A stretch of 64,000 nt of DNA from Urmitella timonensis (GTDB lineage: Bacteria > Actinomycetota > Actinomycetes > Actinomycetales > Actinomycetaceae): the NCBI GenBank assembly GCA_900120415.1, contig FQLW01000006.1, forward strand, positions 186,001 to 250,000. The letters run 5' to 3'. This document shows positions 45,542 through 55,703 of the stretch, one piece after another. Each line of letters opens with the position of its first letter. The stretch's first letter is position 1. The position numbers and the translations under genes are program-made. Under the pieces are notes generated by a model. That model ran no database searches. It saw nothing but the letters and a program-made list of their open reading frames with translations, and had not been told where the DNA came from.

Positions 45542-47425
45542 CTAGTCTAGAATCTCGCTAAGACGCAGCCAGGTTTCTTCCAGTTCTTCTTCGTTAGCAA
45601 CTAGCTGTGTACGAAGTTTATTTAGTTCTTGCAGGTGAAGCAAGCCTTGAGGGCTGCTATCGGCTGCACTTTCACTTAGCTGCTCATCAAGAGCTGCTAG
45701 TTGGGTTTGTACCTTGTCAAGTTTCTTTTCAATCGCCGACAGCTCTTTGCGGGTGCGATAAATCTCAGCCCCGCTTTTCTTAGGGGGTTTCGAGGAGGCT
45801 AAATTACCCTCGCCTTCGCTCTTTTTCTGCTCTCCCACACCATTACTAGCTACCCCGTCTGATTGCCGGGCAGCGCGCATTTGTAGATACTGCTCCACCC
45901 CTCCCGGTAACGCCGCCAAGGTTCCATCAGCCAGCAGCGCTACCTGCGAATCTGTTACCCGTTGCAGCAGGTATCGGTCATGGCTAACCACTATCAAGGT
46001 GCCGGGGAATGAATCTAAAAGATCTTCCAGTTTCGCCAATGTGTCGGTATCTAAATCATTAGTTGGCTCATCTAAAATTAAAACATTAGGTTCGGCTAGC
46101 AGCTGAGTAGCTATCTGTAGGCGGCGCATTTCCCCACCCGATAGTTCGCTTACCCTTGTCCAGGCGCGTTCTTTGGAAAACCCCAGTTTCTCAACCAGTT
46201 TCGTGGCGGTGATTTCTTTTTCTCCCCAAATAATCCGCTCTTTTATCTGCGAGATTGCTTCCACTACTCTAAGGTCGGGGTTCATCTGTCCGATTTGAGG
46301 CAACTGCGCCAAGGTTGCGAGCTGCACGGTTTTCCCCCGTTTGATTTTTCCACTTGTAGGGGTGAGTTCTCCGCTCATTATTTTCAGTAATGTCGATTTA
46401 CCAGCCCCATTAACGCCGATTACTCCTACGCGCTGCCCTGGGTTTAATCGCCAGGTCACCTGGTTTAAGATATTTCGCGTCGATTCGGGATAAGAAAATG
46501 AAACATCTTCGAGTTCAATGACTCGTTTCCCTAAACGCACTGAAGCTAAGCGCACAAGTTCTACACTGTCCCTTAAGGGCGGAACGTCACTGATTAAGGC
46601 CTCGGCCGCCTCAATACGGAATTTTGGTTTTGAGGTACGAGCCGGAGCCCCTCGCCGCAGCCAGGCTAGCTCTTTGCGTAACTGATTTTGACGTTTTTCT
46701 TCCGCCACTTCGGCTTGCCGGGCTCTCTCCATCCGAGCCAGCACATAGGCCGCGTATGAACCGTCATATTCTTCAATATGTCCTGGTATTTGCGGACGAC
46801 CGTTTCCTGAATCTGCGCCTGGAACCACCTCCCAAATCCGGTTGCAGACCGCATCGAGAAACCAACGATCATGGGTAATAACCACTAAAGCTCCTTTTCC
46901 CGAGCTGAAACGGTTATTCAGATATTTAGCTAGCCAAGCTACGCCCTCGACATCTAAATGGTTAGTGGGTTCATCTAAAGCAAGAATCGGCGCATCTTGC
47001 CCTAAAGTTCGTGCAAGCACTACCCGGCGCGCCTGTCCCCCTGAAAGTTCCCCACAGCTAGTCTCCATGTCCACATCGGACAATAATCCTTGGTCTATGG
47101 CTCGCAAATGAGGTTGAGATGCCCACTGATAGTCAGGAATATCTGCATGAACCGCCTGTTTAACACTTAAAGCGGAATCTAGAGTTTCCTGTTGTGACAT
47201 GGCAGCAAAACTGATACCGGGCGCATAGGTTACGCTACCGCTATCTGGCTGCTGCTCACCACTGAGCAGACGAAGCAGGGTGGATTTGCCGGCTCCATTT
47301 GGTCCGAGAATACCAATCCGGTCAGCGGGGAAAAGGCTTAAGGTTACTCCCGCCAAGAGTCGGCGCGGCCCTGCCAACGCGGATACGTCTTTAGTTCCAG
47401 CTAGGAAAGTTTTCACGCTAACCAA
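45542..47425 (-). CDS. ABC-F ATPase, Uup-like
   Basis: 627 residues, two ABC domains in one chain with no membrane part. Walker A GPNGAGKST and GVNGAGKST, signatures ELSGGQARR and ELSGGEMRR, and Walker B ALDEPTNHLD and ILDEPTNDLD. A C-terminal coiled coil (about 560-627, ELSAIEKKLDKVQTQLAALDEQL) is Uup-type. Such ATPases act on the ribosome or DNA ends; some give antibiotic protection. TTG 47425 starts it; GTG 47416, which overlaps the rsmA-ispE stop as GTGA, is a good alternative. Confidence 0.92.
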   Translation of the reverse strand: MVSVKTFLAGTKDVSALAGPRRLLAGVTLSLFPADRIGILGPNGAGKSTLLRLLSGEQQPDSGSVTYAPGISFAAMSQQETLDSALSVKQAVHADIPDYQWASQPHLRAIDQGLLSDVDMETSCGELSGGQARRVVLARTLGQDAPILALDEPTNHLDVEGVAWLAKYLNNRFSSGKGALVVITHDRWFLDAVCNRIWEVVPGADSGNGRPQIPGHIEEYDGSYAAYVLARMERARQAEVAEEKRQNQLRKELAWLRRGAPARTSKPKFRIEAAEALISDVPPLRDSVELVRLASVRLGKRVIELEDVSFSYPESTRNILNQVTWRLNPGQRVGVIGVNGAGKSTLLKIMSGELTPTSGKIKRGKTVQLATLAQLPQIGQMNPDLRVVEAISQIKERIIWGEKEITATKLVEKLGFSKERAWTRVSELSGGEMRRLQIATQLLAEPNVLILDEPTNDLDTDTLAKLEDLLDSFPGTLIVVSHDRYLLQRVTDSQVALLADGTLAALPGGVEQYLQMRAARQSDGVASNGVGEQKKSEGEGNLASSKPPKKSGAEIYRTRKELSAIEKKLDKVQTQLAALDEQLSESAADSSPQGLLHLQELNKLRTQLVANEEELEETWLRLSEILD

Positions 47426-49569
47426 TGCTCTCTATCTAGGGGACAGGCGGGGGTCGAAAAAGTAAGCGGCAGAGCATAGGAGACGGTATCTAGTTTCGCT
47501 AGTTCTACTGCCAGGGCGCGCGCGTGCGAATCGGTTTGTACTAAAGCAATCACAGTAGGTCCAGACCCAGAAATAAAAGCCACCGCTCCCTGCTGTTTGG
47601 CAACTTCTAGGGTTAGTGCCAGCTGCGGCATGAGTTTGATTGCTGGATTTTGCAAATCATTTTGAATCAGCTGCGCAAGAGCCGGCAAGTCTGCCTGATA
47701 GAGAGCTTGAAGCAGGGAATTTAATTCCGCCAAATTCGGTAATTTTTGCCGGAGACAATCACTTTTATCATATTGCCTAAACACTGCGGGGGTAGCAAGG
47801 GTGCTAGGAGAAACCGCGGCGACTACCGACAGGGAGTTCGCTGGCGGAAGCGGGGTAATCCGGTCTCCGTAGCGGTCTGCAAAACAGGTTCCCCCATAGA
47901 GCCCAAATGGCACGTCCGCCCCTAGTTTTGCCCCAATTTCAGCTAATTGGTGACGAGAAATCCCGGCAGCTAAAACCTGGTTAGAAGCCAGCAGGGCCGC
48001 AGCCGCATCGGCTGAACCCCCTGCCATACCCCCGGCTACCGGCACTTGTTTCTCAATACTGATTTTTGCTCCCCCCTGGTAGCCACACTGCTCCGCTACC
48101 AGCAAAAAAGCGCGGGTTGCGAGGTTATTTTGTACCGCCAACCCGGTTAGTGCTTGTTGGTCGCGGTCAGGACTATAACCAACCGCTCCCTCAGGAGCAT
48201 CGAATTTTATGTCAATATCGAGACCTTGTTCTTGTAAGCTAACTGTTACTTTCTCACGCAGATTAACCGCTTGAAACAGAGTAGACAGGGGATGGTAGCC
48301 ATCATTTGCCCTGGTAGCTGCCAAAAATAGGTTGATTTTGCCGTTGCTTACCGCTTGGGCTTGCCTGGCAGAGGCAGTTTCGGCAGCTGGAAGGCTTGGC
48401 TTTGAGGGCGCAGCGGGCGCGGACGCGGGAACGCTGTCTTCTTCCCGCTCTAGGGTAGTTATATTGATACCGGTCTTATCCGGGATAATCGGAGTTTTTT
48501 CCACTCTGGATTCTAAAACGGAGCGTAGCTTGGCAAGTGCCACAAAGTTGCGAATAGTTAAGGTTTCTGCCCGACCGGTCGGGGCAATTCCCGCGGCGCG
48601 CAATAGGGGCGTTACTGCGAGAGGAGCTGCCCATGTTTTCAATGAAGAACGCAGCATTTTCCGCCTTGACGCAAAGGCGCAATCAATGAGTTCAAAGACT
48701 AATTCCCGTTGCCTGCGCTCTGATTCTTGCGTGGTGAGTGTTTTTTCTAAGTGTCGGCTGATTTCTTTTTCACTGCTGAGGTAGCTTTTTTGCTTATCAT
48801 CTTGAAAGTAAAGATTGTCGCTAGGAGCGCGAACGATTTCTACCAGCGCGGAGTCTACATTGGGCTGGGGATAAAACACTCGCCGCGAAATATCGGATTT
48901 CATGCGCGCCTTACCATACCAGGCGATTTTAACGCTGGGAACCCCATAAACTTTACTGCCCGGCGGGGCGCTAAGACGCACAGCTACCTCTTTTTGCACC
49001 ATTACCAGCGCTCTTTTTAAGGAGGGAAAAACTGCAAATAGATGCAATAGCACCGGAACTGCCACGTTATAGGGAAGATTTGAAACCAGAATTTCGGGCA
49101 AAAAAGCCTTGCCAGGGTGATGCTCGCTTTCTGTCTGCCCGCTAGCTCGCCGTGCATCTAGCTCTTTGCCCCCCTCACCTGCGCTCTCTGACAGAGCCAC
49201 TAAGTTCTCTAAATCTGAGGGGACTAGCTTCAAAGCGTCTTTATTTACCAGGTAGGCTCGCTCTAGAGATTGAGGAGCGTGACTAGCAATCGTTGCCGGC
49301 AAAAAAGCAGCCAAGCGAGAATCAATCTCGCAGGCAGCCACATTCGCCCCGACCTCTAAAAGCCCCAGGGTAAGAGATCCGAGTCCCGGTCCGACCTCCA
49401 GAACCTGCTCCCCTGCTTTCACCCCTGCTTCGCGCACAATTTTACGGATTGCACTGGGTTCGGTAACAAAGTTTTGTCCTAACTGTTTCGTAGGACGAAT
49501 ATCCAGCCTCTTACAGAGCTGGCTGACCGCATTAGGGGTCAAAAGCGTAACCGGAGGGTTTTTTTCCAC
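47413..49569 (-). CDS. Fused 16S rRNA dimethyltransferase (RsmA) and IspE kinase
   Basis: 718 residues in one continuous frame. Residues ~1-350 are RsmA/KsgA: RPTKQLGQNFV, SAM-binding EVGPGLGSLTLG, and NLPYNVAVPVLL. Residues ~412-718 are IspE (4-diphosphocytidyl-2-C-methylerythritol kinase): GKINLFLAATRANDGYHPLSTLFQAV and ATP loop PVAGGMAGGSADAAAAL. They are joined by ~60 residues of Ala/Pro/Ser-rich linker. RsmA also has two insertions, before NLPY (~25 residues) and near YFQDDKQKSYLSSEKE (~40). In relatives rsmA and ispE are adjacent separate genes; here they are one protein linking ribosome modification and isoprenoid synthesis. GTG start; 12 bases after rpf. Confidence 0.93.
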   Translation of the reverse strand: MEKNPPVTLLTPNAVSQLCKRLDIRPTKQLGQNFVTEPSAIRKIVREAGVKAGEQVLEVGPGLGSLTLGLLEVGANVAACEIDSRLAAFLPATIASHAPQSLERAYLVNKDALKLVPSDLENLVALSESAGEGGKELDARRASGQTESEHHPGKAFLPEILVSNLPYNVAVPVLLHLFAVFPSLKRALVMVQKEVAVRLSAPPGSKVYGVPSVKIAWYGKARMKSDISRRVFYPQPNVDSALVEIVRAPSDNLYFQDDKQKSYLSSEKEISRHLEKTLTTQESERRQRELVFELIDCAFASRRKMLRSSLKTWAAPLAVTPLLRAAGIAPTGRAETLTIRNFVALAKLRSVLESRVEKTPIIPDKTGINITTLEREEDSVPASAPAAPSKPSLPAAETASARQAQAVSNGKINLFLAATRANDGYHPLSTLFQAVNLREKVTVSLQEQGLDIDIKFDAPEGAVGYSPDRDQQALTGLAVQNNLATRAFLLVAEQCGYQGGAKISIEKQVPVAGGMAGGSADAAAALLASNQVLAAGISRHQLAEIGAKLGADVPFGLYGGTCFADRYGDRITPLPPANSLSVVAAVSPSTLATPAVFRQYDKSDCLRQKLPNLAELNSLLQALYQADLPALAQLIQNDLQNPAIKLMPQLALTLEVAKQQGAVAFISGSGPTVIALVQTDSHARALAVELAKLDTVSYALPLTFSTPACPLDREHWLA

Positions 49570-49581
49570 CCCCCTAGCTTA

Positions 49582-50667
49582 CTAGTACCAGCCTATACGT
49601 TCAGAATGATTCCAGGCTTCACAGGGACTGCCGTAGCGTCCTTGAATATAGCCGAGTCCCCACTCGATTTGAGTGGCAGGATTAGTACGCCAATCCGCAC
49701 CCGCAGATGCCATCTTGTTTGCTGGCAGCGACTGAGGAATACCGTACGCTCCCGAGCTGCGATTTCTCGCTGAAGCATTCCACCCTGATTCCCGATTCCA
49801 CAGTTTAACTAGGCAGGTAAACTGCCCCTCGGACCAGCCACGGGCAATAACTTTTTGGTGGGCGATTTCTTGCGCCTGTCCGGCGGGAACTACCGGTCCA
49901 TAATTGGTGTCACCAGAATTATCTGCCGGTCCGAATCGCACAATTTTTGGTTCTGCCTTTACCAGGGTAGTTACCTGTTCAGCAGACTGAAAACTGACGC
50001 TGCCATCAACTTTTTCTACAAAAGTAGTTTTTGCGGTAACGCCCTGTTTTCCTTCGTTTTCTACAATCTCTTCTCCGGGTTGCAAAGTCTTGTCTTCTAC
50101 TTTTTTAACTTCCGGGGCAGATTTTTCTTCCTTTTTCTCTATGCCCCGTTGCACCCGCGCGACTTTAATGGTTGCCGTATTTTGACTGCTTTGTTCAACG
50201 GTGACTCTATCTAGGTTCGACAGTTTGATACCTGCTGCTTGGGCTGCTGTTCGCGGGTCTGAACCCGGTTTATAGACTCCTTTAACCTCGGCATTGTCCA
50301 CCCGGAAAGTTGTCTGCAATACTGGAGCATCATGGTGGGCGGTTTTCCAAGCAACCTGGGCATTTTTTGTTTCTTGGAGGACGACTGGGCGAGCGTGGAC
50401 TATTTTGATTTTTTGGTTTCGGGAGATTTTTGTATCCAGGGCGGGACTCACTTGATCATATTTACCCACTTTAATTCCCATATCGGAAACAACTTGTTCA
50501 ACTGTGCGATTGGTGGTTTGCATTTGACGGGTAGCGCCATCAACGGTGACGGCTACGCTTTTATATTCACTGGCTACCGCCGCTAATCCTCCCAGGACGA
50601 TAGCTGTGCATATCCCGGCGAAAATGGCTGTTAGCTTCACCTGGTTGCGCCGATGTTTTCTGCTCAC
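49582..50667 (-). CDS. Rpf-like resuscitation-promoting factor (DUF348-G5-transglycosylase)
   Basis: 361 residues. A membrane anchor or signal (LTAIFAGICTAIVLGGLAAVA), DUF348 domain(s) (VTVDGATRQMQTTNRTVEQVV), a G5 domain (about 185-260, LQPGEEIVENEGKQGVTAKT) and a C-terminal lysozyme-like domain (about 275-361) with CLVKLWNRESGWNASARNRSSGAYGIPQSLP, where the Glu of NRESGW is the expected catalytic acid, and two Cys (CLVK and PCEAW). Cleaves peptidoglycan; RpfB-type proteins stimulate regrowth of resting cells. GTG start with GAGGG. Its own ~170-base upstream gap holds no gene; the order tatD-rpf-rsmA is the actinobacterial norm. Confidence 0.92.
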   Translation of the reverse strand: MSRKHRRNQVKLTAIFAGICTAIVLGGLAAVASEYKSVAVTVDGATRQMQTTNRTVEQVVSDMGIKVGKYDQVSPALDTKISRNQKIKIVHARPVVLQETKNAQVAWKTAHHDAPVLQTTFRVDNAEVKGVYKPGSDPRTAAQAAGIKLSNLDRVTVEQSSQNTATIKVARVQRGIEKKEEKSAPEVKKVEDKTLQPGEEIVENEGKQGVTAKTTFVEKVDGSVSFQSAEQVTTLVKAEPKIVRFGPADNSGDTNYGPVVPAGQAQEIAHQKVIARGWSEGQFTCLVKLWNRESGWNASARNRSSGAYGIPQSLPANKMASAGADWRTNPATQIEWGLGYIQGRYGSPCEAWNHSERIGWY

Positions 50668-50839
50668 GTATACCCTCGCTGCACTAGATGGTAACCCTGG
50701 GAAATAAAACCCCCAATCAGAAATAACTGTAACCTGATTGTTACCAAATAGCTACCTGTTCGATATATTTCCTTAGTGGAATAAAACACCACCAGTCTAC
50801 CTCGCACAATAGACTTTGTGAATAGATATTAACGTCCCG

Positions 50840-51775
50840 CTAATCTAGCGCCGTTACCGCCTGCCCATACACCTCACGAGTATTACTAAGTAGCTGGCTC
50901 ACCAGTTCAGGTTCGCTTTTATCGGTGATTTCTGCCAGCTTTCGCACCGTCCAGGCAAGCATATAGGAAGCATTCGGCTGCCCCCGGTGCGGATGCGGAG
51001 TTAAATAGGGCGCATCGGTTTCCACCAGCAATAGCGAAGCTGGTATCTTTCGGGCAGCATCGCGCTGCCACTCGTTCGCATTATAGGTGACCGGCCCGGC
51101 AATAGAGGCATACCACCCCTGCTCTGCCAGTACCTGAGCCATTTCTTTGTCTCCACTAAAACAGTGGAAAACCGTACGCTCGGGAGCGCCCTCTTCCATT
51201 AAAATCCGAATAGTGTCGGCATGAGCCTCCCGGTCATGAATCTGCAATGGTAGATTCAGCTCTTTAGCCAGGGAGATATGCATTCTAAAAGCCTGCTGTT
51301 GCGCAGATTTTCCCTGCGCAGAAGTGCGAAAATAATCCAATCCGCTCTCGCCTATCGCAACCGCCTTGTCGCAGCCTTTTACCTGCTCATAAACTTCAGC
51401 TATCGCCTGTTCTAAGGAATAGTTTTCATGCCAAGGCTTCAGTGAATAGGTTTGCCCATCGGGCGCTTTAGCTACCACTTTCGCGTGCAAAGCGGCCTCA
51501 TTCGGGTGAATAGCAAGCGCGCAAAATACCTGGGGATGCTGCTCAGTTAATCGCACTGTAGGCGCAAGCTCATCGATTTGACAGCCTGAAGTAATCAAGG
51601 CGCTAACCCCTACAGTTTTCGCCCTCTCCAGTTGTTCATCTAGACTCAGCCGTAGTCCCTCTACCAGGGGAATCTGTTCTTCCCACAGTGGCAAGTGGGT
51701 ATGATTATCAACTATTTTGCCCGCCAAAGAGCTGGGCAGGTCTGGCCAGCCACGCCGTCTACGTGATTTCCCCAT
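50840..51775 (-). CDS. TatD-family DNase
   Basis: 311 residues. Metal-binding DNHTHLPLW near the N-terminus, AIGESGLDYF, LQIHDREAH, and VETDAPYLTPHPHRG are all in place. TatD proteins are metal-dependent 3'-5' exonucleases. Starts right after the sensor kinase stop (the ATG follows TAA directly), so the two are co-translated. Confidence 0.95.
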   Translation of the reverse strand: MGKSRRRRGWPDLPSSLAGKIVDNHTHLPLWEEQIPLVEGLRLSLDEQLERAKTVGVSALITSGCQIDELAPTVRLTEQHPQVFCALAIHPNEAALHAKVVAKAPDGQTYSLKPWHENYSLEQAIAEVYEQVKGCDKAVAIGESGLDYFRTSAQGKSAQQQAFRMHISLAKELNLPLQIHDREAHADTIRILMEEGAPERTVFHCFSGDKEMAQVLAEQGWYASIAGPVTYNANEWQRDAARKIPASLLLVETDAPYLTPHPHRGQPNASYMLAWTVRKLAEITDKSEPELVSQLLSNTREVYGQAVTALD

Positions 51776-53236
51776 TTATCTAACGTCCTCCTCAATGCGG
51801 GCATGGATATGCACCTTCGTACCGCCCTCCTCGGGACAACTCCAATCAATAGAACCCTTAAGATTTGCACGTACCAGAGTGCGCACAATATGGGTTCCCA
51901 GTCCGCTAAGCGGTTTATCTTCTAAACCACTACCATTATCGCGCACCCAAACATCGAGCTCACTGCGTTCACGTTTAGCCTCTAAAACCACTTTCCCATC
52001 ACGATTTGCCAAACCGTGCTCAACCGCATTAGCAACCAGTTCTGAAATCACCACTGCCAGTACCGAAGCTGTCTCGGCATCAATCATTCCGAAACTACCA
52101 ACAAACTCAGTATCAACTTCTTGATCGGTTGCCGCCATTGCCGCCGACATTCTAAGTAGGCGAGAAATCATTTCGTCAAAATCTACGGTTTCACTGACCG
52201 TTTGCGATAGCTCTTCATGAACACGCGCAATCGAGGCAACCCGCCGTTCTGCCTCCCCTAAGGCTGTTTTAACCTCTTGAGAATCGGAACGACGAACCTG
52301 CAGACGCAAAAGCGCACAAACAGTTTGCAGATTGTTTTTCACCCGATGATGAATCTCGCGAATCGTAGCATCTTTGCTCATCAATTCGCGTTCGCGTCTA
52401 CGCACCTCAGTAACATCTCTACACAACAAAAGTGCCCCCATTCGCTCGCCAGACTGCTCTAAAGGCAACGAACGTAAAGAAACAATACCCGAGGGCGACT
52501 CCACTTCTGCCAGCCAATACGCTTTCCCCATTACCACCACCGGCAAGGTTTCATCGACCTGGCATTGATCTTGAACCACCTCGGTTATTAGCTCAGCGAG
52601 AACCGCCCCGATAACCTCTTCCCGAACTCCCAAGCGACGTAGACAAGAGCGCGCATTGGGAGTCAAATCCAGCACTCTGCCCTCTGCGTCCAAATTAATC
52701 GCGCCATCAATCAGGCGCGGCATCCCGTGAGTAGTAGCTGCCGGCAGAGAAGCAGCCGGAAAACTACCTTGAGAAATCATTTCACAAAGCATATTCGCGG
52801 TTTTATGAAACCACTGTTCTTGCTGTTCAAAAACACGCAAAGACTGAATATTAACCTCTACAGTGAGGGCAGCAATTACCCGAGAGTCGTGACGAACCGG
52901 AACCGCATTGGCGATTACCGAATAAGAACCTGCCCAGCGCACTTCCGGAGTGGTAGGCTGCGAATCCGGAGCAAAGGCAGATTTAAGCATTCTGGAGCGC
53001 GTTGGCGAAGCCGTAAGCCCCACCACGTCATCAAGGTGGATAGTAAAACCAGATCCCGGACGGGTATGGGCAATCGCTACATACCGCCCCTGGTCATCTG
53101 GAATCCACAAAATCAAATCGGCACTGCCAATATCAGCTAAAACCTGCCAATCGCCCACCAACATATGCAGATGGTCGCTATCACTGTCCGATAAATCCTG
53201 ACCGTACCGGCGAATCAGTTCCCTCATCCCGCTCAC
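51776..53236 (-). CDS. PdtaS-like sensor histidine kinase
   Basis: 486 residues, cytoplasmic, no membrane spans. N-terminal GAF-like domain (DHLHMLVGDWQVLADIGSADLILWI), a PAS-like domain (about 170-280), a HisKA_2 phosphoacceptor EIHHRVKNNLQTVCALLRLQ (His near 295) and an HATPase domain with VVISELVANAVEHGL. The N-terminal sequence matches the mycobacterial PdtaS type, which phosphorylates the antiterminator PdtaR and controls RNA-level responses. The cognate response regulator is not in this window. GTG start. Confidence 0.9.
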   Translation of the reverse strand: MSGMRELIRRYGQDLSDSDSDHLHMLVGDWQVLADIGSADLILWIPDDQGRYVAIAHTRPGSGFTIHLDDVVGLTASPTRSRMLKSAFAPDSQPTTPEVRWAGSYSVIANAVPVRHDSRVIAALTVEVNIQSLRVFEQQEQWFHKTANMLCEMISQGSFPAASLPAATTHGMPRLIDGAINLDAEGRVLDLTPNARSCLRRLGVREEVIGAVLAELITEVVQDQCQVDETLPVVVMGKAYWLAEVESPSGIVSLRSLPLEQSGERMGALLLCRDVTEVRRRERELMSKDATIREIHHRVKNNLQTVCALLRLQVRRSDSQEVKTALGEAERRVASIARVHEELSQTVSETVDFDEMISRLLRMSAAMAATDQEVDTEFVGSFGMIDAETASVLAVVISELVANAVEHGLANRDGKVVLEAKRERSELDVWVRDNGSGLEDKPLSGLGTHIVRTLVRANLKGSIDWSCPEEGGTKVHIHARIEEDVR

Positions 53237-53297
53237 GGTTACCAGTCTATGCTAGGAGCGACATCGGCAAGTTATGAGGTATCCCTGAACGGAAATT

Positions 53298-53816
53298 CTA
53301 TTGAGCGCTACTTTGCAGCCAACTTGCCGCTGCGTCCTCTTCCGCGCTAGCTAACAATTGCATCCGGGAGAGAATTTCCCGCTCAACTTTACCGCCGATA
53401 AACGGCAATTTGACTTCCAGTTTTCCCGAGAGGTGACGTACGGTTTCCTGCCGGTTATTTTCTGGATACTTCAGCTGACTATCTGCTTTGATTGTTACTG
53501 GAATACTAGCGATATTCACCTGAAAACTGCCTTCAGCTATTAGAGGAACAGCCGGATTATCCACCCAGGTTTCCACTATTTCTATTGCTAACTCTTCTGG
53601 AAGCAAGTGGGCATATCTTCCAAGTTCTTGCCAGGCGCGAGCTTTAAGGGTCGCCCGTGAAATATAAATACCCGAATCTGCTTTTTCAAGTTCCACCTCG
53701 CCAAGAAAAGCCGGGATTTGCCTGAAGCGAAACTTTAGAAAATCCGGATTGGTAAGCATCGCCCAAACCAGCTCTGGAGAGGACGGATACTGAATTTCCA
53801 GCTGAAAGTCACGCAA
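53298..53816 (-). CDS. DUF2505 family protein
   Basis: 172 residues from TTG 53816, preceded by GGGAG; a frame open to 53990 overlaps the divergent gene and is not supported. SRPBCC/START-like fold with RDFQLEIQYPSSPELVWAMLTNPDFLKFRF at the N-terminus and PFIGGKVEREILSRM near the C-terminus, diagnostic of DUF2505. May bind a lipid or hydrophobic ligand; function unknown. Confidence 0.85.
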   Translation of the reverse strand: MRDFQLEIQYPSSPELVWAMLTNPDFLKFRFRQIPAFLGEVELEKADSGIYISRATLKARAWQELGRYAHLLPEELAIEIVETWVDNPAVPLIAEGSFQVNIASIPVTIKADSQLKYPENNRQETVRHLSGKLEVKLPFIGGKVEREILSRMQLLASAEEDAAASWLQSSAQ

Positions 53817-53951
53817 GCTATCTCCCTTTCTTTGGAGGCTCTGACACCGTTTAGGCTCGCTGTTAAACGCCCTGGAGACTAACCTAAAAGTATTAAGCAG
53901 TATTGATTGTATCCAGTTTTGACCATCTAGTCTGCCAGGAGTGAAAACAAA

Positions 53952-54761
53952 ATGTTCAAGCGCCCAGATTTCAAACGCTTTCAGCCTCACCCGCGTTTGC
54001 CAAAAGAGCAGATAGCTACCACCGTCAAAGAGGTACTGCCTAAAATACGCCAGGCTTCAGACTTTGGACAAGTGCTAGATGCGGTACTGGATATTCCCAA
54101 CGAACACATCGACAACAAGCTGTTAAAACTGGTAAACACCTACCCGAAAGCAGATGTTGCGCAGCTTGAAACCATTTTGACCAAGCAATATATCACTCGC
54201 ACCGCCTACGCTTCCTCGGCAGTAGGAGCCGGAGCGGCAATACCGGGAGCTGGTACCGGGGTAGCTTTAGGGCTTACTGCCGGCGAGCTTGCTACCTACG
54301 CCTTGCAGACTACCACCTATATTTTGGCCGTTAGCCGTTTGCATGGTTTTCGCCCTGCCGACCGGGAAAAACGCCGCACCCTGATATTGTCTAGTCTCCT
54401 GGGAGAAGAGGGCGCTCGGATTGTATCCGATCAGTTGGGATTACGTTCTCTTAGTTGGGCACGCTCGTCCTTGAAAAACCTTTCCTCCCCCACAATAAGT
54501 CAGGTAAATAAGGCATTAATGAAGTATGCTTCAAAGAAACTCGCACATCGCAGCGCTGGCCGCATTGCCGGACGTCTTATTCCTTTTGGAATCGGAGCCG
54601 GGGTTGGATATTTATCTGGGAAAGCGGTCGCCAAACGGACAGTAGCGGGCGTACAAGCAGCTTTAGGGCAAATCCGGAACCTTTCCGCACAGGAATTTAT
54701 GGTTGAGCTAGCACCGGTTATCAACATTGAAAGCCAGATAAAAGCTAGCGCCGGGCAGTAA
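53952..54761 (+). CDS. EcsC-like membrane-associated protein
   Basis: 269 residues, with a Gly/Ala-rich hydrophobic hairpin ([32 protein letters not shown], near 90-120) and a second ([20 protein letters not shown], near 210-230), as in EcsC-type proteins. Function not known. AGGAG 10 bases before the ATG. Divergent from the DUF2505 gene. Confidence 0.65.
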   Translation: MFKRPDFKRFQPHPRLPKEQIATTVKEVLPKIRQASDFGQVLDAVLDIPNEHIDNKLLKLVNTYPKADVAQLETILTKQYITRTAYASSAVGAGAAIPGAGTGVALGLTAGELATYALQTTTYILAVSRLHGFRPADREKRRTLILSSLLGEEGARIVSDQLGLRSLSWARSSLKNLSSPTISQVNKALMKYASKKLAHRSAGRIAGRLIPFGIGAGVGYLSGKAVAKRTVAGVQAALGQIRNLSAQEFMVELAPVINIESQIKASAGQ

Positions 54762-54898
54762 AACTACCCCTACCAACCAGCTATTCCCAGCTTTATCCAT
54801 TCTGCCTAAGTACTACCTGCGGCGAATACTCAGGCTTGGCGATCGAGCCGGATAGATTGCCGTTAAAATATGGGGTAACACTAGCGAAAGGTGAGGGC

Positions 54899-55693
54899 GT
54901 GTTAGATACACAATATGAAGATTTACTGCAAAAAATCTTAGAGAGCGGAAACCAAAAGGAAGATAGAACCGGCACCGGAACTCGTTCACTTTTTGGCGCT
55001 CAATTGCGCTATGACCTCTCAAAATCATTCCCCTTGATTACCACCAAAAGAGTTTTTATGCGCGGAGTCGCCGAGGAGCTTTTCTGGTTCTTATCGGGAA
55101 GCTCCAGTGTAAAACCGTTACAGGAAAAAAACGTTCATATTTGGGATGATTGGGCGAACGAAGAGGGCGAACTAGGACCGGTCTACGGAGTGCAATGGCG
55201 TTCTTGGCCAAGTAGACAAGGAAATATCGACCAAATCGAAAAACTGCTTTCTGCTCTAAAACAAGACCCGTCCTCTAGGCGGCTACTGGTATCTGCTTGG
55301 AACGTATCGGAACTGGACAAAATGGCTCTTGCCCCCTGTCACCTGCTATTCCAAGCATATGTAGCGTCTGGTCGTCTATCGTTGCAAGTCTACCAACGCT
55401 CTTGCGATATGTTCCTGGGCGTTCCTTTTAATATCGCCTCCTATTCTTTACTAACTCATATGTTGGCTCAGCAAAGCGGATTAGAAGTTGGTGAATTGAT
55501 TTGGACAGGCGGGGATTGCCATATTTATAACAACCATATCCAGCAGGTTAAAGAACAGCTTGCTCGCCGTCCTTATCCTTTCCCCACTTTGCATTTACGC
55601 CCCGCAGACTCCTTATTCAGCTACACCTGGGAAGATGTACAGGTTGAGAATTATCAGCACCACCCCACGATTAAAGCCCCGATAGCAGTTTAG
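54899..55693 (+). CDS. thyA: Thymidylate synthase
   Basis: 264 residues, exactly the E. coli length, when GTG 54899 (AAAGG upstream) is used; the frame is open to 54836. Catalytic Cys147 in [20 protein letters not shown] and [18 protein letters not shown] also match. Converts dUMP to dTMP using methylene-THF. Followed 10 bases later by folA. Confidence 0.97.
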   Translation: MLDTQYEDLLQKILESGNQKEDRTGTGTRSLFGAQLRYDLSKSFPLITTKRVFMRGVAEELFWFLSGSSSVKPLQEKNVHIWDDWANEEGELGPVYGVQWRSWPSRQGNIDQIEKLLSALKQDPSSRRLLVSAWNVSELDKMALAPCHLLFQAYVASGRLSLQVYQRSCDMFLGVPFNIASYSLLTHMLAQQSGLEVGELIWTGGDCHIYNNHIQQVKEQLARRPYPFPTLHLRPADSLFSYTWEDVQVENYQHHPTIKAPIAV

Positions 55694-55703
55694 GAGACAG
55701 CAA

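Noticed and set aside
47413-49569. rsmA-ispE as an artefact of a missed stop codon
   Set aside because: The linker is a plausible Ala/Pro-rich inter-domain sequence with no trace of a separate ispE ribosome-binding site and start; kept as a fusion pending read checks.
50668-50839. c-di-AMP (ydaO-type) riboswitch before the rpf gene
   Set aside because: Such riboswitches precede many actinobacterial rpf genes, but I cannot see the conserved core; only a short GTAAC/GTTAC stem is visible.
53816-53990. Longer N-terminus for the DUF2505 protein
   Set aside because: It would overlap the divergent EcsC-like gene and its upstream region; DUF2505 homology begins at 53816.
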